Position numbers and translations under genes: made by a program. Below, in pieces: positions 11,121 through 23,990 of a stretch of 64,000 nucleotides of DNA. Position 1 is the stretch's first letter. Each line of letters begins with the position of its first letter. The DNA lies in contig CM055191.1 of the NCBI GenBank assembly GCA_029224185.1, forward strand, positions 4,314,036-4,378,035, read 5' to 3'. Origin of the DNA: Karalla daura (taxonomy: Eukaryota > Chordata > Actinopteri > Chaetodontiformes > Leiognathidae). The notes beneath the pieces were generated by a model. The model was not told the DNA's origin and did not search any database. It was given only the letters and a program-made list of their open reading frames with translations.

Positions 11121-11824
11121 GCTGCCGTGTCTTGTAATGACAGTGTACGCCCACTAGAGGTCGCTGGAAATGATTTCTTTTTTACTGGGAACTTCTGCAG
11201 TTTTGGTTCCTCTTCTGTGACTGAGGTATGAGGATGAGTGTGCAAAACTTTTAGCCACGATAAGTGTGAAAGCCACTGGTCTTTGTGGTAACTTCACCAT
11301 TAACTGTTGTTTCGCATTTATACGGAAATATCATGTTAGTCTCACCCGCATTGTACCCAGCGTGGTGAAGTTACCGTCCAATTCACAACATCATCACGAT
11401 TTTAAACAAATGATGAAACGTGCCTTTTTAACCCTTTCGTAACAAGAATCAAGGTTTAACAAATCATGTGAATGCCCAGCCTCTGTAAGGATTTGAGAAG
11501 GTTCAATGCAGCAGAGGAAAAAAGCTTCTAAAACTGTCAAAAAACAACAGACTAGGGTGTTGTGTAGTTAATGTTACATCGGTCATATCACCCTCTAAAC
11601 TGTTCTGCAACTCTGGTGCCTTTATTTTTAGCAATGCTAGCTCACTGTTATGAACCACTGGCTCTCAAAGTGAGGTCCTTGATCGACAAAGGCCACAGCA
11701 AACTAAGAGTGACTTGCTGTACTTCAGCATTTTTTCACTTCCAAGAAGCCAACACGATCACAGTTATCATTTTCGATCACTGTTCTCCACTCTCCACTGA
11801 ATCATATGATCGCAAACCACCTTT

Positions 11825-11942
11825 TGACCCAGAACACATCTCCAGTCACAGGACACATGCTCACACCCACACATGGATACACACACACACAAACATACAC
11901 ACACACCTAGAGGCATTTTAGAGTATCCAATTGACCTTAATG
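11825..11942 (-). repeat. Fragment of the teleost dispersed repeat
   Basis: On the minus strand this reads as the middle of the same family: AAGGTCAATTGGATACTC, a GTGTGTGT run, then GTGACTGGAGATGTGTTCTG. Both ends are truncated. Confidence 0.55.
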
Positions 11943-12634
11943 TCATAAGTATTTTTGTCCCTTGATGTATAGCACAACAAACATAAACCACTTTCTCTAA
12001 AACTTTATTTTAAAATGATCTGTTTGAGACACGATTTGTCTCTCTGATGTGCAAACAAGCTTGGGAGTGGGCGGAGGTGCAAACAGTTCTAGTTACGTAC
12101 ACAAAGTTTTTTGTGCACGCACATATTGTTAAAAGGGAAAGAAAGGACGTGTCGTGGTGGATGTGGGAGGATTTACCTCTATGGTCGCAGGACTCTGAAT
12201 CCTCCTCTCACACATCTCCAGTCTGTTGAGAACAGGGTGAGGGCGCCTGACTTCACTTGTATTTGAGTTCATGTACTTCACTGGAGGATGTGATGCTGCT
12301 GAGCTGTAGGGGATGCAGGGCGCTCATTGCTCGCTCTCTGCAGACAAGTGGCAGAGCTGTTGAAAGGCACAGAGAAAGTTGTCTCAGAGTAAACAGAGAA
12401 GCAGGTCTGCATTCAGAGGAAGTGGCTCCGGGCGTCAGAAGTGGAGGTGAACAAATGTTGTGTTCATACAGACTAGGCTTTAAAATAAAAGAATAAACAC
12501 AGTCTGATAAATGTGCCTCATTTTTGATATCGTTGTGTTATGATATGACTTTTCAGAGAAGCCCCACAGGACAAGATTAAACTTGGGGGAATTTTCTGGA
12601 TTCCCCTTCCAACTTTACTTTCTCTCTCTTTTAC

Positions 12635-12716
12635 ACGCATATAGACACACACACAGGCACACACATGCACACACACACACATTTGCACGCACACACATGC
12701 ACACACACACACACAG
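12635..12716. repeat. Interrupted CA microsatellite
   Basis: CA dinucleotides broken by GGC, TG and TTTGCACG interruptions over about 80 bases. Confidence 0.85.
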
Positions 12717-13389
12717 CTAACCAAGCATGCCACCACACTCACTGTGCTGGGGAACTCCTTTAGGAGTTTTTCTCCTTTCATTTTTACAGTATGCTGCGGT
12801 CTCCCATAGTTTGAAACAAGTGAACTTGTTTTTAGTCCTCAATCTTTTTAAAGCCAATTCTCCTCACCTGTAGACCACACTGCATCTTGTATTTATTAGT
12901 TACAATGAGAAACTCAATTTTTGCAACCACTCAGCAACTGTAACTCTGACATTGTGAGGAGTAATTTTTTTTGTTTTCACCCAGATTGAAACAATGCAGC
13001 AGTTTTGAACCATTTGATTTCTTTGCAGAGATACAGTCCACATGTCTGGGTTTTATTGTCTTGAAACGTTGCATCTTGAACCTAACTGTGACAACGTTCA
13101 TCAGGTTTTAGACAAATAAAATGCAGTGAGATGCCAGTGAGAACAGATGCCATCACAAGCGAATAAAATATAAGTTCACAGCATTTCCACAGCATATGGA
13201 GAAGCCATTTAGATACTCACAGTTGGAGGCTGATGTGTCGCTTGCAGTGTTGATCTGGCTGAGGTTGTTGATACTATGACAAGAAACAGATTTAGGAACT
13301 GATCCTATACAGAGGATGTAGATAAATGTCAACCTCCTGACTTCGCCTTAAACAAATTAACCTCTGTGCTGCAGCCCAAAATGCCACGC

Positions 13390-13423
13390 AACACACACAC
13401 CCACACACACACACACACCCACA
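13390..13423. repeat. CA microsatellite
   Basis: A run of CA repeats with single extra cytosines. Confidence 0.85.
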
Positions 13424-13894
13424 GGTCATGTTATTTTCTCTGGATTGAGGAGAATGGACTTCTGTGGTCCTCTGTGTGTGTAGCACATTGTAACTGACAA
13501 CAAAGTGACTGAAACCCTGAATCCTCAGAGTACTGTGAAAAGATCAGTGTTGGAGCATCTTTGTGTACTCTGAAAAGCGTAAGAAATCATGTCTTATTAT
13601 TATCAGTACAATCAAAGCTGAGCACAGTATTTTATTCAAGCCTCGTGATACACAAGTGTATTGTCTTTAATTTTAGAACAAACGTAAGAGCCTTTGAAAC
13701 GATCCAACATAGTATGGTAGTTTGAAAAAGTGAAAAGTAAACAGCAAAACAAAGGAGGCATTTCTAAATACTCCAGACTTCAGAATTACTGTTAACTAGT
13801 TACATTTCCTGGGTGATAAATCTTGCCAGTGCATGTACAATAAAGAGGAAAATCGATTAAAAAAAAAAAATTAAAAAAGGATTTAACTTTTCTT

Positions 13895-14360
13895 GTTGAA
13901 AGCTGCAGTGTCGAGCGTCCCACTATGGAGCAGGAGATGGACTTGTCCACTGGAGGGCAGTGTAGATGTGGGTCAGTTCTGATCATGGAGCTACGTATCA
14001 GTGCTGCAATAAGACAACATTTACATTGTGCACAATTTCTTTTGTCCCTGGCGCCCATGTCATGGATATCCTGAAGTCTTTCTTTCTCTCTTTTTTACTT
14101 GCTACATAAGGTGAGCTGTGGAACAAACTGAAAAGCAAAAGAACGTGTTCTAGACGACAGGACTCCCTCTGAGAGGAAGTGAGAGAGAAGTGTTTGGTGC
14201 AACACTTGCACTGGCAGATTTCACCTTGCAAACATTTCACTTGTTCTGTTTTAAATGCGTGCGCTATTTGGCATTGCTCTGCAGTAACACCCTTCATGTG
14301 AAACGTCATCAATGTGCAAAAACAATGACCCGTTTTAAACATTTCACTTTCACTTCCCCT
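13895..14360 (+). repeat. Duplicated element, copy A
   Basis: Shares an ordered series of blocks with copy B at about 14680-15092: GAGCAGGAGAT, TCCACT-GAGGGCAGTGTAG, CTTTTGTCCCTG, ATGGA-ATCCT, a pyrimidine run, TTGCTACAT, GCTATTTG, CACCCTTCATGTGAA, CACTTTCAC. The two copies have many substitutions and indels. Either a local tandem duplication or two insertions of one dispersed element. Holds a CTCF-like motif at 13947-13960. Confidence 0.6.
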
Positions 14361-14394
14361 CCTTTTTTTTTTTTTTAGATTTTACCATTCCATC

Positions 14395-14525
14395 TTTAAT
14401 ACCTCAAAGATGTCACCAGGGTCTGTGGGAGGAAACCACAGTCTGGAGAAAAACCCACAAACCCAAACTGAAAACACACAGAGGACCTCAGTCCAACAGC
14501 GCTAACCGCTCATCCACCAAGTGAC
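14395..14525 (-). repeat. Teleost dispersed repeat fragment between the duplicated elements
   Basis: On the minus strand: GGTGGATGAGCGGTTAGCGC, TGAGGTCCTCTGTGTG, GTGGGTTTTTCTCCAGACTG, TTTCCTCCCACAGACC. These are the head and middle of the family seen at 1681 and 10795. Confidence 0.65.
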
Positions 14526-14679
14526 CATTAACCACTGACCATAACAAATGTGATGATAGTCTTATAGAAGTAACTCCAATAATCAACAATGTAGAAAGAA
14601 AAAAAGGACGGTTCCAAAATGTATTTCTGTGGCCTCTTCTCACAAACATAGCACAAAATGCAAATGATCTAACTTCTGT

Positions 14680-15092
14680 ATCATTTAAGGCTCCAGTGAC
14701 TAGTGTCCAAGCGTAGAGCAGGAGATAACCTTCTCCACTAGAGGGCAGTGTAGTTGGGGTTTGACTCTGATAAAGCTACTTCTACAATACGCATTGTTCT
14801 TTTGTCCCTGATGCTCATGTTATGGAGATCCTTTGACGAGCTAGAACAGTGTTTCAAACAGCATGTTTTTCTTTTTTTGTGCTGCATCTTAAAAAGATAT
14901 CCTAATTGAGCTGATCTTAATTTCCAAACAGCCTCTGAGAATTCTATTACACTGTTTTGTTTCTTTGAGCTATTTGCTCATTTCCCTCTAATGAGGTGTA
15001 CATGCTTGCAGCCGCACCCTTTACATGAAGTCGAATTCTTACAAATAGGCACGACCATTGACAGCTGATTTGAAAAATCCACTTTCACATTG
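14680..15092 (+). repeat. Duplicated element, copy B
   Basis: Homologous to copy A (13895-14360) along most of its length in the same orientation. It carries a perfect CTCF-consensus match, CCACTAGAGGGCAG, at 14735-14748. No open reading frame or terminal repeats are evident. Confidence 0.6.
14735..14748 (+). promoter_or_regulatory. CTCF-consensus motif
   Basis: CCACTAGAGGGCAG fits the vertebrate CTCF core CCASYAGRKGGCRS at every position. Copy A has one mismatch at the equivalent place (13947-13960). Occupancy cannot be judged from sequence. Confidence 0.45.
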
Positions 15093-15275
15093 AGATTTTA
15101 CAAATTTGTCGTGGTTATTCCAATGCAGCTACGCTTGTAGCTGCAACTTGTTAGTAACGATAGAGAACAGAAAAAAGACAGTTACGACATGTATGTGCGT
15201 GACCTTTTGCCAGTTTTTGTCATATCTCAGAGGGTGCTCCCGAGGGCATGGGGTGTGTGTAGTGTAGTGTAGGAG

Positions 15276-15312
<37 letters not shown>

Positions 15313-18300
15313 GGGGGGTGGGGGGTGCTCTATGTTCTGGAGGTGGCTGAACCTGCTCTTGTCAGGCTGAGAAGGGGTTTTATCCCTCTGGAGGACGGCA
15401 GCCTCTCGTCGAGTTGTTGTGTGAAGTGACCCGCACACTGAAGCAAAGTGGTTGAGGTGTCTTTACCGTGAGGGTGGCGAGCGAGGGCGGTCACATGCTC
15501 CGAGGTGGTGCTGATGGTGGGGGTGGGGGGGTTGGCTCTGTCTGTGAGTGTGTGTGTGTGTGTGTGTGTTGGGGGCAGATATTTGGGCTGTATCGGGTAG
15601 AGATACAGTCTTGCAGCTGTGCGTGTGCTTGTCCACGTCTGAGTGAATAAAGGGAGGAAGGGGCAGCGAGGGAGAGGGGCGATTCAGGTTCAGAAGTGTT
15701 GAAGCATAAAATCTCTCTCTCTCCCTCTCTGTCTTTCTCTTTCTCTGTCTCTCTGTCTATCTCCCCCCTCTGTTGCCGGGCCAGACGCAAAGCAACAGCA
15801 ATTTGTGCGATTTCACAGCTCACCGGATCCCTAAAACTCTGACAGCCTTGTGCTGAGGTGGGGGTAGGGGTAGGTGGTGGTGGTGGGGTAGGGTGGGGGC
15901 TGGGGGGGCAAATGAGGGAGAGGAGGGAGAGATGGAGAGGCAGAGGTGATGAATGCAGAAGTGACAGAGGAAATTGAAGCTGGACAAATTGGAGGATGAG
16001 GAGTAGAGATGAGGAGCTGATGACTGATAAGATGAAGATGTGTCAAAGAGTCGACATCTGTTTGTCCTTAAAAGAGTTTTAACATATGGCATCTGTGTAG
16101 GGCTTTAGAGCCTCAGGTTTGGTGATGTATGAATTAATTATCTGTATTTTAAACCATGTTACTGCTGCATTTAGTGTCTGTTTTTGGGCCATGCAACAGG
16201 CAACCTCCAACAGTTGTATGTTTAAAACTTGACTTGTGTGAAATAGCAAAGCACAGTTGGTCTATCTCATGTGTTGGTCTCACTACCCTGTAACTGAGTT
16301 ATTCTTTCTAATGTGAACCTTTCTATCTTTCCAAATCCAAATTTTCCAAATCTGCTGTGGCTGAGTCCATCCTACCTCAGATCCCATCTCCCAGAGCAAA
16401 CATGCAGCCTCGGCCCACCAAAGAAGAAGCTGCAAAAGAAAACAATTATCCAAACATCTAATCTCACATTTGGATTATTCCCAGAAAATCTTTGAAGGTT
16501 TTTACTGGCTGAAAGTAATCTTGGATTGTGCCCCCTGGTGTGAGTGATTTAATCCATTCATTGTCCACCATGTCCCCCTCAGCCCTAAATTAAGCTCCAA
16601 ATGGGGTGGCCATTACTTTGACCAAGACTTGACTCAGAGCCCTGAAAAAAAAAAAGAGGGGAGGTCACAACCTTATAGGACCACCATCGACCTCAGAGAT
16701 CCTCTTCCCAATCTCCATATAAAGTGTTTATTTCCTATCTTTATTGAGACGTGCAGTTCAGAACCTCACGCTCTGTGTCTTCGCCGGGGCCTCTTGACCT
16801 TGGTTTTCCCATTTGAAAACAGTGGAACCAAAGGGCAGCGCGGTATTGAGAGAGACGGGGGCTCATTTCCATACTGAGGTCACTCAGACACCGGACGGCC
16901 GACACTGCTGTGCGCCACTCTCAGGACCAGAGGCAAGACTGAGTAAGCAGGAGAAAGAGAAAGAGAAGGAGACAGAGAGAGAGAAATGTGCTGCTGAGGA
17001 GATGAGATAGCAGAGATACTGATTCAAAGGGCGGGAGAGTGCTCCGGTGATAAGACACGTCACCTGAGTGCTTTGTTTTGGTTTTAGGGGTCAAGAGAGA
17101 GTTCGAGGAGAGGGATGATTTGAGTGTGTCCATCTCTTTGTGTGCATGTTGATGATTGGTGGGTGGGTGTGTGGGGTGGTTGTGGAGGCAGAGGGGGGGA
17201 ATCAGGACATCTGCACAGGCTTTGAAGAGGTCAGCCATGGGACAGGAACCATTCTTAATCCCCCCAGCTGGGCCTTCAAGAGAGGATTTGGACCTCTGCT
17301 CACCCTCCGCCCCCACCCACAACAGTAGCTAATTGAGCTCCAGTCTTCTGATCGCAGCACTTCTAAGTACAGCCCTGCATGCTTTCACAGGGCTTAGAGT
17401 GGAACCAGGAAATCCCTTTTACTGTCTACCTGCAATCACTGGTGATACCTGGCGTGGGATGATCCACAGCCTGCAACACATGCCGGCCATATGCGGGTGT
17501 GTTGAACGCTAGCTACAGCTGGGCCTGGTTGCTAGTAATTCGCCCTGTAGATTCAAGGAATATTTGTAACAAAACCTCATACCTCAATTTTTATGTTTGA
17601 TCTGGAGTGAAGGTCAGGGGGACTGTACCAAATACAAACAATCATTAACAATTAATGTCTGCGCCATCCATCCTGTAGATGCTGACATGTTTCAGTGGAT
17701 AACCAAACCTGCAGAAATGGACCATGTGTAACAAAGTTTTGTCCTTCAGATAAAAAAATCTGAAGAACTACTGTTTATTCCAGTTCAGTTCCAATTGAAA
17801 TATGAGGCAATCAGTCTATGGTTACATCTAAGTAAGTCTTAAAAAGACGGTGTCTAGGGCTTCTCAGTTACCTAGTGTCGTCAACTGTTAACAGTGAAAG
17901 ACAAATGAGATATAACAACGTATTGAGAATATGTAAGAGACTGATCATAAGTGATCATGACTGTTTGTAGCAGTCTAAGTTGAAAGTGATTCTCACTAAC
18001 TCGCTACATCCTGCTTCACTACTGCAGCTACAACCTGCAGCTACACTTTCTTGAGAAACAGTAAAACATTCAGGAAAGAATTTACTTTCAGACACTAGAA
18101 TACTTTATAAGCTGCCAACAATGCCTTTCTACATCCCACAAGAGGAACATTTGGAAATTGTCTCTTAAGTGTTTTTTTTTTTTTTTGTCAGATTCTTGTT
18201 TTGTCCATTGTTTGTATTTTGGATGCAACAAGATGCAGGGATGCTTCTGGCCTTGAGCTCAGACAGCATCCCCACTCATCTCTGCCCCGATCAGTGACCC

Positions 18301-21300
18301 TCCCCCCTCATAAATGACATTACCATACAGACTGAGGTGGGGGGGGGGGGTCAAGTGAAGGTTCTCGCCCTAATCAGCCAACTGGAAAACTCACAGTTTC
18401 AGAGGTCATGGATAAGCCGCCCTGGTGGGCGATTGGTCAGACAAATCAAATTAGCATCCCCCGGTGATCCCCTCTTAAACCGCCACCCATGAAGAATTAG
18501 ATAGGGTGGTTGCACATAGAAATTGATTTGTGATATTTGGTCCAGGGCTGTTTAGAGACACGAACAATTAAACATACCTTTCAGATCAGATATCACGCAG
18601 GTGTAAGTTGACCACCTGTGCCTGTCAGGAATGGGGTGATTGAACTGAAGTTTTGTTGCCTCTGGCTCCGAAGAAACCAAGATGGCGACAGCTGCAATGC
18701 TTCAGGACTGTGGTCCTCATACATCACACAGATCGTAACCACAAACACCTCCATGTGCACTCCATTTAGATGAACTCATGCAAATAAAGAGCGTCTCAGA
18801 TCAATTGTGTATAAGCACCGATTCATGGGACACTGATGTTGGCACTCAGCTCACCCCACTGTCTCTGTTATTTCATTTTTATCCCCTTGCACAACTTTGA
18901 CCTTGCATGCCAGCAGCATTTGGTAAGCAATGATTTATCTGCCAAATAAATGTGTTGGCTCCACTGGAATGTGTTTAAGATGTGGGGTCACTTACTAGGT
19001 CGAAAATGGCGGCTCATAAATTGAAACCAAGCATGCCTTAAAAAAAAAAAGCGTGAGAGAGGAAATGGTGATGTTGAGGGAAAAGGTCTCAGAGTGAAAA
19101 ATTGGATGACTGCGTAAACAAAAAGTTGGATAATCTGGAGAAGAGTATGATGCAATTTTTCGATGCATAAAAGCAAGAGACGTCAGGTGGCATCATTGGA
19201 CTCCTTACCTTGAGCGAGGCCCAGCTCTAAGATGCTCCATCAGTCATCGTGACAGTGGGAGGTTAGAGGCCTCATTGAAGAAGTGAAGGCCAGTGTCCCT
19301 CTCTGTGACGTGAGATCATGAAGCTTTAGTTGCAGCTCACCTGCCTGGAAAATCTACTTACCTGCCTCTCATTCCTACTTATAGAGGTCTTGTTGAGGCA
19401 AGTGTGCGCTGCCTGTTGTAAAGCAAAGAGCCACTGAGCAGAATGATGAGCGACTGTCAGATAGCTGTCTGACTTTGCTGGGGAAAACGACGTGCCTTCA
19501 TTTTAGGGGCTAATGACACAACAGCGTTTGCAGGTGAAATGCAGAACTTTATCAGGATTAACCATTTCTGTTGTGCCAGAGTTTGGAATAATATAGAAAC
19601 TGTGTTTGTGCAAGTAGACACAGAATATACATTCATAGAATACATTTCAGTGAGCTCTATGCACATTATGTGATGATGGCGATACATTTTAGTTCAATTA
19701 AAAGTAATAAATTAAAAAAACACAGTGCCTCCTTCTGGCCAGGTGTATGTACTGCAGAATTTCTGGTATTTCCTGTGTCATGTGCACAATAATGTGAAAG
19801 AATACAACTGAGGATGTCTGCAGAGTAATAGCAAGTAGAACTAATGTCTGTGTGTCGCTGTTTGGGATAGCTATACTGCTGAAACAATGGGAGGAGGGAG
19901 GCTGAAAGTTATAATGTTGTCATGTTACGTTTCACATTTTGGTGTGGTTGAATGAAAAAACTCAAGCATCATTACATTTTCACAGCATGTTTCAGCCCAT
20001 GAAGGACGTTAAGACCCCCTCAGGGGGGTTCCAAGTAATGTGTTGTGTCCATAGTTAAAACTTGCTGGGAGATATATTCACCCCAGAAGAAATTAAATTG
20101 GTCTGTGTTTTAGTGCCAGCATTTCTAAGATTTACTTTTCTTTATTAACCCAGTATGCAGGCATATTGGCCAGAGTCTCGCTGCAGCCCGTGTGCTATGA
20201 TTGCTATGATGACCCCAAATTCACAGCTCAGAGACAGACTATCAGAGGGAGCCAGACAGGTGTGTTTATTCATCGAGTCACAAGAGTCCACAGTGAGATC
20301 AGGTGCCTCAGGTGCGTACGGCCATGTGCTCCGCTTGGCTCTGTGTGGTCGGGAGAGGGCGTTCCTAACACCGCAGATCCTAATTATCCATATTTCCGGT
20401 TTGTTGGCATGTTCATTATTTTTTGGCCCAACTTCAAAGGGTCTTTTGAGATTTTTTCTGGTAGAATGAGTGATATTCTTGGTAAGGAGACTGCACAGAG
20501 TTGTGCTTTATTAGTGCTGCTGATTTTGGTCAGAACGCGACACCTCAACCTGCTTCACATGTGTTTTTCCAAAAGTTACAATAACAAGACATTGTTTTGT
20601 CTACGTAAAACGACACACAAAGTCACATGCTAGTGGTCACTGACAGGAATGCCGCTTTTACAATTAAGAAGTTGAATGGGATCAATACATGATTTGGTGA
20701 TTCGCCGAGCTTGCATTTCACTCATTTTCAATTTTTGCATGCGCGGCAGAGAACAATTACGTCCCCCCCGGTCCGACACCGTGAGGGTGCTTTGCCAAGG
20801 TAAGCATATACCTGCAGACACACACAAAGACAGCGAAGGCAGACTTAATGCTCCTCTTTGTATGTAAATTTCAGATCTCATATATTCCCCATTTATCTAG
20901 AAGCTTGTATTCAACAGAACAATACTTTTGCTTAGACAAACAGAACACTTTATTTCTGTCTAAAATATCTCAACTTCCATTGGATTAACCAATGTTTACC
21001 ATGCTGCTAACATATCACGCAAAATGTCAGGAGAGTAACATTATTGTAGGCTCCAAATCTAAGTTTGACTCGAGTACAGACAAACTTCATTCTTAAGTCT
21101 TTTATATATCACAGTTTCAATCGGGCTTGTGGTTGTGATTGACCTATAGAATAGTGTCACCCAAAACTGCAGCCTCTTCAAGATGCACACAACTTAGCAG
21201 TGAAGTACACCTGATTGTCTTACTTTATAACATTGCTATCAGAGCTTCATGTTCCTCTGCAGCAGGCAGCTGTTTCCTACAACAAAGAAATCTCTGCAAA

Positions 21301-21570
21301 GCTCCATTTAAAAAAAAAAAGGAAAAAAGAAAATCCAGTGAACGCTACCTGCCCAGCATCAAACGGACGCAGTTAGGAACGAGCTGGTGAACATAGTAGA
21401 GCATTAAGCACCTAATAAGCCGGATAATTCCCTCAGGAGTCGGCGGAGACTAAAAACAGAGCTAGACTGCTGACCAGAAAAATTATGTTTTTGGGAGGGA
21501 GATTATATAGTTCCTATTTAGCGGCAAGAGAAGCCGGTGGAACATGTGTGACATAAAAGACGGCACATTT
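15093..21570. other. Intergenic region; no gene recognised
   Basis: Purine/pyrimidine-biased stretches (15650-16000), GT tracts and short A or T runs. Blocks at about 16500-16830, 17340-17570 and 18230-18500 are free of simple repeats and have the mixed composition of candidate regulatory elements. At 20014-20029 a short palindrome ACCCCCTCAGGGGGGT contains an AP-2-like core. Confidence 0.45.
15277..15310. repeat. GT microsatellite
   Basis: About 17 uninterrupted TG units, next to G-rich sequence. Confidence 0.9.
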
Positions 21571-21960
21571 AAAGAGCGCGAGGCTCGGGCAAGCGAGAGC
21601 GGAGTCCTGGCCTGCCTGCAATCAGCCCTTTGTTTGCTCTAATTTGCCACCTGCAGTCAGGCCACGGCTGAGGTGGTTAGTGCCGGTGCCAGGGGTCTGT
21701 TCACACAGCCCGAGCCACACTACATCACTGCGGTGGGAGATCAGAGAGAGAGAGAGAGAGAGAGAGAGCGGCCGGTCCACAGAGCAGATGTTAGAAGCCC
21801 GACATTAACAGCCCCTAATCGCTAATTAGGGCGGGCTTCTGATGAGGCCCTAACAAGAGCCCGGTGAAGAGGAGGGTGGACTGTAAAACAGCTGTAATCA
21901 TGCAAAGATAATTAGGGGAATTCATCGCTGCAGTTGCACATAAATAGGCACATGCACTCA
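21570..21960. promoter_or_regulatory. Candidate conserved noncoding block
   Basis: Complex sequence around a GA run, containing TTTGCTCTAATTTGCCACC, CCCTAATCGCTAATTAGGGC (an imperfect inverted repeat built on homeodomain cores) and ATGCAAAGATAATTAGGGG. Density of TAATTA/ATTAGG cores and absence of transposon signatures suggest an enhancer. Inference only. Confidence 0.3.
21743..21768. repeat. GA microsatellite
   Basis: Thirteen AG units in a row. Confidence 0.9.
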
Positions 21961-22199
21961 CTTTTGCCTTATGCTAATCCAGCGGAGCAACACACACCGA
22001 GGCTCTAATAAATGGGAGGAAACTCAAGGAAGGAAAACAAAGCTAATGCTCCTCATTGTTGTCTTTGGGTTGAGTCATGGGTGCAGTGGCTGGTGGGGAT
22101 TTGAACTGTACACGACCCGCGGGTCAGTCGCGGTGTTTGTTTGTGTTGGAATATGACTGACTTTGGTCTGATGATGCATTTGCCCTGTGGACCGTTCGC

Positions 22200-22400
22200 A
22201 ATGAGGAAATCAAAAGCGGGGGAGAGCGAGAGAAAGAGAGGACCAGATGGGAGACTGAGATGGATTGGCCGGCCTAACAGGCAGATGTTTATGGGCCATT
22301 ATTTACAAGCTCTTTAATCTGGGCTATTTCCTCGCCCTTGGCAATGGATAGGTCTATGGGTCATGCTGCCTGAACCCCTTCACCAGTGGTCATCCATCTC
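22200..22400. promoter_or_regulatory. Candidate conserved noncoding block
   Basis: Contains GGCCATTATTTACAAGCTC, TTTAATCTGGGC and similar AT-core motifs in a GC-balanced background without repeats. Candidate distal element of the neighbouring transcription-factor gene; conservation is not testable here. Confidence 0.25.
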
Positions 22401-22789
22401 CCTTTCTAAAAGACAGGGAGCGGGGAGGGAAGGAGAGGAGGATGGGGGGGTGGCGTTAGGAAGAAGAAGAAGCGAAGCTCATATTTAATATGATGTTTTG
22501 ATGTTTTACCTCAAGTATTCACAATCAGAAAGCCTTATTGTCTTTGTACATGACATACAATGAGCTTTGCATTGAATTCCAATCATTTAGTTTAACATCT
22601 AGCTACGTTTCAGTTGTGGCTGACCCTCTTAATCCTTTTCAGAGACCAGAAAACCTTTTATTGCCAATTAGTTATTACAACTACAAGAACTTCAGCTTGG
22701 TGTGAATTAGAGGGGCAGAGGCATTTAAATGAAGTAAAATCATGAAAATACAAAATTCTGTTCATCCAAAGTAGAAACTATAGTTGCCA

Positions 22790-22900
22790 ATGGTAATATG
22801 TATTAATCATCATTATCATCATCAAAGTAGTTTTGCTACTTCTTAATATGTGGAAAGTACTATATAAACAACGTCTAATTGATTGATTGGCTGATCTACA
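22790..22900. repeat. Remnant of a teleost retroelement 3' end
   Basis: GGAAAGTACTATATAAAC followed by TGATTGATTGG resembles the tail of fish repeats that end in short direct repeats (consensus like AAAGCGCTATATAAATAAA). Strongly decayed. Confidence 0.35.
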
Positions 22901-23579
22901 TTTGTATCAGGATGCTTGAAAAGGACATACACACTATTATACCACTTGACTTCATGCATCATTTTGAAATTTCCCCATTGTGTGACATATAAAAGCATAT
23001 TCTATTCTATTCTAATCAAAAATGTGACATCTAGCTTGATATTTTTGATTCTGTCAGATCTTGTGAAATATGTGCATGTTTATGCAAGTGTGGGGAGTGT
23101 TTGTGTGCAGCAGGTATTGCCTGTCATTGAAGCTCTGCTTGAATGTTGAGTCAAAAGAGTCCTTTAAAGCTCGGAGGGGAAATGGAAGTGAGGAAATGAA
23201 TGAGGAGAGAGCGATTTGATAGGTTATAAAGGCAGGACACAGGGAGATGAGAGGGAAAAGTGTTGTGCGTGATGAAAAGGCAGAAGCGGCAGAGCTGGAG
23301 GAGAAGCTGCTGCTCTCGCTGTGCGTCCGTTCATCCAGAGGAGTCTGAGCGATGCTGCGACCGTCAGACCAGCGGCGTGTCTCTCCTCCATCTCCTGCCG
23401 GCAGACTTGCGCCTAATTTTCCCATCTGCTCGATGAATATTAGCCCAATTGCTGTCTATATCGATTTGCGCTAAGGTTAAAAGCTTGCAAGACCTTGGCT
23501 TGAATATGGGTTGCCTGGCAACTGCTCCGCCCGACCCCCTAAACCCCACCCTGCTTTGGATGGGGGTGAGGCTGGAGGT

Positions 23580-23990
23580 GATGGGCGGGGGGAGGTGATT
23601 GGGTCCGGCCCAGTCAGATAGTAGCAGCCCGGACCTTGATTTCTTGCCCCATCAGTGATTAAAAGCTCCCCCTCCTGCCTGACACTGTGACCTTAACCCC
23701 CGGACCCCCGTGCTCCAGGGTCACTTAACCTTGAACCCAATTACAAGATAAGGTTACTTAAGTGTGACCCGCACCGTGCTCCTCACTCAGTTAATAGGAC
23801 GGGCTGTAGCAGAAAAGGGCCAGCGTAGCTGATACGCCTCTAGGTTAATTCGTCGGGTTGACAAAGGTCGCAGGCAGCGGCCATAAAGAACGGGATTGCG
23901 CTTCGATTTCTCATGCAAAGTGAGACTCAGCAATACGATATCACGGTGGGAGCCAAAGAGCAGAGGCAGCAGAGTCTGCGCTCCGATAAG
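23580..23990. promoter_or_regulatory. Candidate conserved noncoding block
   Basis: A repeat-free, mixed stretch including CCCATCAGTGATTAAAAGC, GACCTTAACCCC, GGTCACTTAACCTTGAACCC and AGGTTAATTCGTCGGG. Several direct nuclear-receptor-like half-sites (TGACCTTA, GGTCA, TGAACC) are visible. No open frame of note. Inference. Confidence 0.3.

Larger units (their letters stand above)
9830..13200. other. Intergenic region upstream of il21r
   Basis: Contains two dispersed-repeat copies, a CA-rich tract at about 12635-12716 and a CTCF-like motif at 11151-11164. No exon or RNA gene is recognised. Confidence 0.5.

Noticed and set aside
20166..20633. 155-codon plus-strand open frame with several cysteines (CYDCYDD)
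   Set aside because: No recognised motif order, and it overlaps a second equally long frame; no splice context.
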